DNA from: Alteribacillus sp. YIM 98480
Lineage (GTDB): Bacteria; Bacillota; Bacilli; Bacillales; Marinococcaceae
Assembly (NCBI RefSeq): GCF_009765375.1
Contig: NZ_VTOK01000023.1
Span: 1 to 45,001 of the forward strand
Direction: 5' to 3'
DNA: 45,001 nt
The notes beneath the pieces are model-generated. The model saw nothing but the letters and a program-made list of their open reading frames with translations, did not search any database and was not told where the DNA came from. A program made the translations under genes and the position numbers. Shown here piece after piece: positions 40,645 through 45,001 of the stretch. Each line of letters begins with the position of its first letter. Positions within the stretch are counted from its first letter, which is position 1.

Positions 40645-41799
40645 TTAAATATTGCTGCTTGAAATTGTTTCTTGTTTGAATTTTGGCATAACTTCTTCCG
40701 TGAAAAGTTTTAAACTTCTCATCTTTTTCTCGTGGTCGAGTCCATTGTGGTCCACCCATAACAACAGATGCTGCAAATTTAATTCTTCTTTTAATTCTTG
40801 AATTTTTTCTACAATATATTCAGGTGTACCAAACAATAAATTACGAGGATGGAGAAAATCATAGGTTAATTCCTGACCAGGTTTCAATTCTTCCCCAGGG
40901 TCTAGTAAATTACCCAGGCCTCTCCAATGACAAACCCAGCGGTAATTGTTTAATACGGCTTCTCCTGCTTCTTTCCTTGCTTGCTCCATTGAGTCGGCTA
41001 CGTAAACATCTCTGACTAGCGCTATTCCTTCCCCAAGCGGTACGTCTTGTCCTCGCGCCTCAGAGGCAGTGTCTTTATACAATTGGAATCGATTTTTTAA
41101 CTCTTTTACGGCAGGCATCCAAAAAATTCCACTGTTTCCAATTTTCGCTGCCGACTGGATGGAGCGCGGCGAGTCAATCGTTTGCCAGAACGGCGGGTGT
41201 GGTGTTTGGACGGGACTCGGAATAACAGATATTTTATTGATTTCTCCTTTATCCATATCCATAAATTTTTCGGACGGCGGGCTCATTGGATGACTCCATT
41301 TTAGTCCAGAAGGCGGGAACTCATAGAAGTCTCCTTGATGGGAAAAAAATTTGTTTGACAGCGCTTTCTTTAATACGTCAAACGTTTCTTCAAACAACTT
41401 TCGATTTAACTCTTGATTAGAAGGGTCAGCATTAATATTTAGATTAGCAGCCTCTCTTCCATACAGTCCGCGAGCTAACCCTATATCCAGTCGACCTCCG
41501 CTCAGCTGATCCAACATAGCTAAATCTTCTGCTAAACGAAGCGGATGCCAAAAAGTGATGACATTTGCTGCTTGACCAATTCTAATATTTTTCGTCCTAG
41601 CAGCAGTATCGGCCCCCATTAGTATAGGGTTTGGTATTAACTCATTCCCTTCATGGCCAAAGTGATGCTCCGTATACCAAATAGAATCATAACCGTTTTC
41701 ATCACAATAAACCGCTTGTTCTCTTGCTTCTTCTAAAACCTTGTTAAACTCATTCAATCTCCCTTTTCCTGTCAAGTTGGCAAATATTCCGAATTTCAT
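40645..41799 (-). CDS. Luciferase-like (LLM class) flavin-dependent monooxygenase
   Basis: A 384-aa TIM-barrel oxygenase that uses reduced FMN supplied by a reductase. Family features are MKFGIFANLTG at the start, YDSIWYTEHHFGHEGNELIPNP (His-His), IRIGQAANVITFWHPLRLAEDLAMLDQLSGGRLDIGLARG and LFGTPEYIVEKIQELKEEL near the C-terminus. It starts 4 bp after the GntR stop, behind AAAGGGGTG. No flavin reductase gene is in the operon, so the reductant must come from elsewhere. Such enzymes open N-heterocycles or cleave C-S and C-N bonds in other catabolic operons. Confidence 0.92.
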   Translation of the reverse strand: MKFGIFANLTGKGRLNEFNKVLEEAREQAVYCDENGYDSIWYTEHHFGHEGNELIPNPILMGADTAARTKNIRIGQAANVITFWHPLRLAEDLAMLDQLSGGRLDIGLARGLYGREAANLNINADPSNQELNRKLFEETFDVLKKALSNKFFSHQGDFYEFPPSGLKWSHPMSPPSEKFMDMDKGEINKISVIPSPVQTPHPPFWQTIDSPRSIQSAAKIGNSGIFWMPAVKELKNRFQLYKDTASEARGQDVPLGEGIALVRDVYVADSMEQARKEAGEAVLNNYRWVCHWRGLGNLLDPGEELKPGQELTYDFLHPRNLLFGTPEYIVEKIQELKEELNLQHLLLWVDHNGLDHEKKMRSLKLFTEEVMPKFKQETISSSNI

Positions 41800-41803
41800 T
41801 AAA

Positions 41804-42478
41804 TCACCCCTTTATTAGTTTTTGAGCTATACCTTCTTTTAATTGCTTGCCACTTGCCTCAACGTGAGCTCTCATCATTTCTTCCGCTTCTTTCGGATTT
41901 CCTTTCCGCAGGGCAGCCAGTACCTTTTTGTGTTCCAAAAAAGACTGTTCTAAACGATTAGGCACCTCAATACTTAGATAGACATATCGTTGATACGGCA
42001 TTTGATTGAGTAGAAGTTCCAATAAATAACTTAGCTTTGAATTATCAGCCCCTTCTAATATAACTTCATGGAAATCTTTATTCGATTTCACAAATAAATC
42101 ATGATCTTTTGTTTCTACAGCTTTTTCCATTTGATTTACTGCTTCTTCGATAGCATCAATTTTGCTTACTTCCTGATTCGCAGCTAATAAACCAGCTGCA
42201 AGTCCTTCTAAAGAGGCTTTGACAGTGAATAATTCATTTAGTTCTTTTTCTGTTGGTTTGGTCACACGGGTACCGACTCTAGGACTGATTTCTACTAATC
42301 CTTCTCTTTCTAATTGCTTTAAGGCTTCTCTTACAGGTGTGCGGCTAACACCATAATGTTTTGACAGCGCTGATTCGGAAAGCTTTTTTCCTGGCTCATA
42401 TTCTCCTTTGACAATCTCATTTCTAATTTCCTTTGTTACTTGTGTAGTAATACTTGCTGTTGAAATTGTTATTTTCAT
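41804..42478 (-). CDS. GntR-family transcriptional regulator, FCD type
   Basis: A 224-aa regulator. The winged HTH (about residues 10-75) has EYEPGKKLSESALSKHYGVSRTPVREALKQLEREGLVEISPRVG. The FCD ligand-binding domain (about 85-215) has the metal/effector residues in DLFVKSNKDFHEVILEGADNSKL and the last His in MRAHVEASGKQL. AAAGAGGTG precedes the ATG. It is the first gene of the catabolic operon and probably represses it through the two identical upstream sites, with release by a pathway compound. Confidence 0.92.
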   Translation of the reverse strand: MKITISTASITTQVTKEIRNEIVKGEYEPGKKLSESALSKHYGVSRTPVREALKQLEREGLVEISPRVGTRVTKPTEKELNELFTVKASLEGLAAGLLAANQEVSKIDAIEEAVNQMEKAVETKDHDLFVKSNKDFHEVILEGADNSKLSYLLELLLNQMPYQRYVYLSIEVPNRLEQSFLEHKKVLAALRKGNPKEAEEMMRAHVEASGKQLKEGIAQKLIKG

Positions 42479-42752
42479 GCACCTCTTTCATTCATACTCT
42501 CATGGTATCAACCAAATATTGCCCGTACTTTCACTGCTTTTAATCCATTGATGAACTCAGTAAAACTCTTCTGTCATCCAAAGTAAAGGGGGGAACTATA
42601 TGTTCTCGTGATAATTCCCATTTGGCGTCTTATTATCATCATAATTCATACTTAATTTTTTTATTGCCGGTGTACTGCCTCTTTGTAATCTAGTTTCTCA
42701 GGTTCGCCCGCTTATTCCACAACCAAATTTTTCAGAGCATCCCCTAACTGCC
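42479..42752. other. Long 5' untranslated leader of the GntR operon
   Basis: If transcription starts at the promoter at 42817-42845, a leader of about 330 nt precedes the GntR gene. I see no convincing ORF or riboswitch in it; TGGTATCAACCA near 42504-42515 is a small palindrome. Confidence 0.45.
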
Positions 42753-42808
42753 ATGTACCATACAAGAAACAACTTTGTAAAACTTGTATATTGAATGTAC
42801 CATACAAG
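42753..42808. promoter_or_regulatory. Two identical GntR-type operators
   Basis: ATGTACCATACAAG occurs at 42753-42766 and at 42795-42808, 42 bp apart (four helical turns). The second copy covers the expected transcription start. An extra half site ACTTGTATA lies between them at 42782-42790. The same 14-mer recurs upstream of the BCCT gene at 36384. Confidence 0.8.
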
Positions 42809-42816
42809 TTAATATA

Positions 42817-42845
42817 AAAATAACTGACTATTAAGAATTTGTCAA
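42817..42845 (-). promoter_or_regulatory. Sigma-A promoter of the GntR catabolic operon
   Basis: On the minus strand a perfect TTGACA (42845-42840) is followed after 17 bp by TATTTT (42822-42817). Transcription would start near 42810, directly at the operator, consistent with repression by steric block. Confidence 0.75.
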
Positions 42846-42945
42846 TAATATTATTTAAATATTTCGCATTTTTAATCATCGGTTTTCCTTTACAATCCCT
42901 AGTTGCGTCAACAGAACTTTTGTGTAAAAAAGTTTTGAACCCGGC

Positions 42946-43045
42946 AAGAATGAAGATGATTTATATCTTCTTCAAGCTTTCCCTATCCACTAAAACGAGT
43001 CGGAGGAATTATTAGGTTTGAAGTTGTCTGATATAGATACGCATT
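42946..43045 (+). pseudogene. Relic of a tyrosine integrase gene
   Basis: About 100 bp align with 43895-43995 of the integrase downstream. Translated, it gives NEDDLYLLQAFPIH, then a stop, then NESEELLGLKLSDIDTH. The intact protein reads KEDDLYIFFHLALSTGMRPG and EILGLKWSDIDPH. The relic has stops and ends exactly where a family B repeat begins. Confidence 0.75.
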
Positions 43046-43138
43046 AGAAAAACTCGACTTACTCCAAGTCTTTTTGGCGAAAGACGTACTTTGAAACTTT
43101 AATAAATTTAAACTTTCAATTTCATAAAGTAAAAAAAA
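43046..43138. repeat. Repeat family B, copy 3, joined to the integrase relic
   Basis: It starts AGAAAAACTCGACTTACTCC and ends CATAAAGTAAAAAAAA, with the layout of the copies at 11244 and 28338. It directly replaces the continuation of the integrase reading frame, which suggests insertion into, or recombination with, a dead gene. Confidence 0.65.
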
Positions 43139-43207
43139 GAAGTTCGCGTGGTTCATTCTCGACCTCATGTAGAAGTTCCATCTATAGTTGTGTTAAGAAG
43201 TTTTTAA

Positions 43208-43244
43208 AACATCCAAAACGATAACGTTTGTTCGTTTTAATGTT
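43208..43244. promoter_or_regulatory. Inverted repeat upstream of the integrase pair
   Basis: AACAT-CC-AAAACGA and TCGTTTT-A-ATGTT (arms 43208-43221 and 43232-43244) face each other around a 10-nt centre, 20 bp before the small gene at 43265. It is a plausible repressor site or hairpin; no repressor gene is beside it. Confidence 0.45.
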
Positions 43245-43264
43245 AAAAAAGGGGGGTCTTTAGT

Positions 43265-43402
43265 ATGGAAAAGGAAATAATTGTAGTGGAGAGAATGCCT
43301 AAAAAGATGATTATTGAAACAGAAAACGCTATTATTGTAGGAGGTAGTGACGATGAAAGGGAGCATTGTAAAGAAAGGGAAAAAGTATTACATCGTCGTT
43401 GA
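43265..43402 (+). CDS. Small protein upstream of the integrase (45 aa)
   Basis: An ATG behind GGGGGG encodes MEKEIIVVERMPKKMIIETE followed by a Gly-Gly turn and a charged tail ending VLHRR. The last 50 bp overlap the integrase start in another frame. Small genes in this place of integrative elements often encode excisionases, but I see no clear HTH here and no family match. Unknown function. Confidence 0.4.
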   Translation: MEKEIIVVERMPKKMIIETENAIIVGGSDDEREHCKEREKVLHRR

Positions 43403-44464
43403 TGTAGGAGAAAAAGGGAATCGCAGGCAGAAATGGTTTAGTGGATACACGTCAAGTAAGGATGCAGAGAAAGACCTTCCGCATATCGTGGCAAAATTAC
43501 AAGAAGGAACATTTATCGAGCCGACCAAAACAACAATGGCTGAGTACCTAAAAGAATGGCTAGACCTGAAAGAGACAGACCTAGCCAAGAATACGTTTGA
43601 TTCCTATTATAGACAGATACACAACCATATTATTCCTTCAATTGGAAAAATACCACTGTCTAAATTAAAAGTTATGCACATTCAAAAGATGTATGGAGAA
43701 TTGGAAAAGAAAAATCTTTCCAAAACAAGTATACACAAAGCGCACAGTGTTTTAAAGGCTTCTTTGAAATATGCGTATAAAACAGACTTGATCCCTGTAA
43801 ATTTTGCGGATAAACTCGACAATCCCAAGAAAGAAGAAAAGGAAATGGGATATTGGACGAAAGAAGAAGGAAAGTATTTTTAGAAGCTGCCAAAAAGGAA
43901 GATGATTTATATATATTCTTCCACCTTGCGTTATCCACTGGAATGCGGCCGGGGGAAATATTAGGTTTGAAATGGTCGGATATTGATCCGCATAAAAAAG
44001 TAGTGCGTGTTGTTCGTTCTCTTACTCGTCAAATGGAGTTTAAAGCACCTAAGACGGGTACAGGGAAACGATATATTACCTTAGATGACGAAACCATATC
44101 ACAATTAAAAAGCCATCGCACACGGCAGAAAGAAAAAATAATGAGAGCCGGAAAAGCATATGACAAGAAAAGTGATTTGGTTATCGCTACAAGATTAGGT
44201 AATCCAGTTAATCAGCGTAATGTTTTACGGACGTGGTACAGAATAACAGAGCCATTAGTAGAACAATGGAAGGTTAATCAAATTCGTATGTATGATTTAA
44301 GGCATACACACGCCAGTATGATGTTAAGTGAAGGCGTGCACCCAAAAGTAGTAAGTGAACGTTTGGGCCATGCTTCTGTTCGGACAACCTTAGATATTTA
44401 TTCGCACATTACCCCGGGTTTACAGCAAGAAGCAGCTCAGAAAATAGGTGCTTTACTGGACTAA
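43353..44464 (+). pseudogene. Tyrosine recombinase/integrase, single frameshift
   Basis: The start MKGSIVKKGKKYYIVVDVGE has AGGAGG 8 nt upstream. An AP2-like N-terminal arm-binding part and SAM-like core (FIEPTKTTMAEYLKEWLDLKE) run to MGYWTKEEGKYF, then a stop. Shifted by one base, the frame continues VFLEAAKKEDDLYIFFHLAL with the catalytic LSTGMRPGEILGLKW (Arg), YDLRHTHASMML (His-x-x-Arg type) and GHASVRTTLDIYSHI (Tyr). Adding one A in the AAA run near 43870 restores a 370-aa protein. Read toward tRNA-Thr, whose 3' end is a likely attachment site. The gene is inactive as read, unless the lost A is a sequencing error. Confidence 0.85.
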
Positions 44465-44498
44465 AGGCTAGAAGTTTGTTAGAAGTTGACCGCATCCC

Positions 44499-44538
44499 AA
44501 AAACAAGAGCAGTGTTCCTAATTGCTGGAACCTGCTCT
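44499..44538 (-). terminator. Terminator of the rRNA operon and tRNA-Thr
   Basis: On the minus strand AGAGCAGGTTCC (44538-44527) pairs with GGAACACTGCTCT (44518-44506), followed by TGTTTTTG. It lies about 16 nt after the CCA of tRNA-Thr and in front of the converging integrase gene. Confidence 0.8.
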
Positions 44539-44554
44539 ATTATCGTATTTTTTA

Positions 44555-44630
44555 TGGAGCTTCCTAGCGGGCTCGAACCGCTGACCTCATCCTTACCATG
44601 GATGCGCTCTGCCTGCTGAGCTAAGGAAGC
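44555..44630 (-). tRNA. tRNA-Thr (anticodon GGT)
   Basis: Acceptor GCTTCCT/AGGAAGC, D-arm TAGCTCAGCAGGCAGAG, anticodon loop ATGGTAA reading GGT, T-loop GGTTCGAGCC, CCA encoded. It is the last gene of the rRNA operon on the minus strand. Confidence 0.95.
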
Positions 44631-44654
44631 CTATGTAAAATATAAAAAATTAAG

Positions 44655-44771
<117 letters not shown>

Positions 44772-44898
44772 TTTGAATGGAGTCGTTTGATCATTGTCTC
44801 ATGGAGACAATATCTCAACGATCCTTTTCTTATTAGGGATTGCTCCCTCAAAACTGCATAACGAATGTTCGAGCCTGCGAGGCGCTTTCCTTTGTATT

Positions 44899-45001
44899 GG
44901 ATAAGCCCTCGACCGATTAGTATCTGTCAGCTTCACGTGTCACCACGCTTCCACCTCAGACCTATCAACCTTGTCATCTGCAAGGGGTCTTACTAGCTTG
45001 G
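44899..45001 (-). rRNA. 23S ribosomal RNA, 3' end (partial)
   Basis: On the minus strand the sequence matches the conserved 3' end of 23S rRNA, including AAGGTTGATAGGTCTGAGGT, ACGTGAAGCTGACAGATACT and AATCGGTCGAGGGCTTATCC. The gene continues beyond the right edge. The order 23S-5S-tRNA-Thr is read leftwards. Confidence 0.96.

Noticed and set aside
43860-43880. Programmed -1 frameshifting in the integrase
   Set aside because: No classical slippery heptamer or downstream stem-loop is visible. A single missing A in an A run explains the break better.

Overview
The window is a chromosomal segment of a low-to-moderate GC Gram-positive spore former of the family Bacillaceae. The evidence is the block sigW-rsiW-cdaA-cdaR-glmM-glmS in Bacillus order, a glmS ribozyme, a Spo0E-type phosphatase, a SinR-like gene, strong AGGAGG-type ribosome binding sites and Bacillus-type rRNA/tRNA genes. 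A BCCT importer and strongly acidic envelope proteins (for example CdaR) suggest a halophilic or haloalkaliphilic member; that is inference.

Layout. 1-8600 (minus strand): a small secreted protein, then the envelope block glmS (with ribozyme and promoter), glmM, cdaR, cdaA, rsiW and sigW with its own SigW promoter. 8927-10256 (plus): a Spo0E-like 54-residue protein and an aromatic-acid-exporter-type membrane protein. 10314-11213 (minus): six tRNA genes (Glu, Tyr, Lys, Gly, Gly, Ala) with promoter and terminator. 11617-15199 (minus): a tightly coupled trio of alpha/beta hydrolase, membrane-anchored MurF-like ligase and divergent Ddl-like ATP-grasp ligase. 15390-17987 (plus): a YthAB-like cytochrome bd oxidase with a tiny CydS-like third subunit behind a Rex-type operator. 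18634-20141: an MFS exporter with a palindromic operator on its promoter.

20320-28155 is a sigma-54-controlled fatty-acid-like catabolic region. A PAS/AAA+ activator lies between a minus-strand operon (acyl-CoA ligase, SDR, AtoE transporter) and a plus-strand operon (acyl-CoA dehydrogenase plus APH-type kinase), each with a -24/-12 promoter. The gene set matches the logic of levulinate/4-hydroxyacid (lva) catabolism. 28515-33540 holds a VanY-type lipoprotein, an orphan EutH, an MBL-fold hydrolase, a nuclease lipoprotein and an acyltransferase. 33837-34184 is a SinR-like gene broken by two homopolymer indels.

34691-42845 (minus) is the strongest candidate for an undescribed system. It comprises a GntR regulator, a luciferase-like FMN monooxygenase, a DUF1185 protein, an alpha/beta hydrolase, an aldehyde dehydrogenase, a RibB-flavokinase fusion that has lost key residues, a possible 52-residue protein and a BCCT importer. 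Three copies of one 14-bp operator tie the regulator's promoter to the BCCT gene. I infer uptake and oxidative breakdown of a quaternary-ammonium or N-heterocyclic compound.

42946-45001: an integrase relic, a frameshifted tyrosine integrase, then tRNA-Thr, 5S and the 3' end of 23S rRNA on the minus strand. Two families of short structured repeats (A and B) are scattered between genes throughout.
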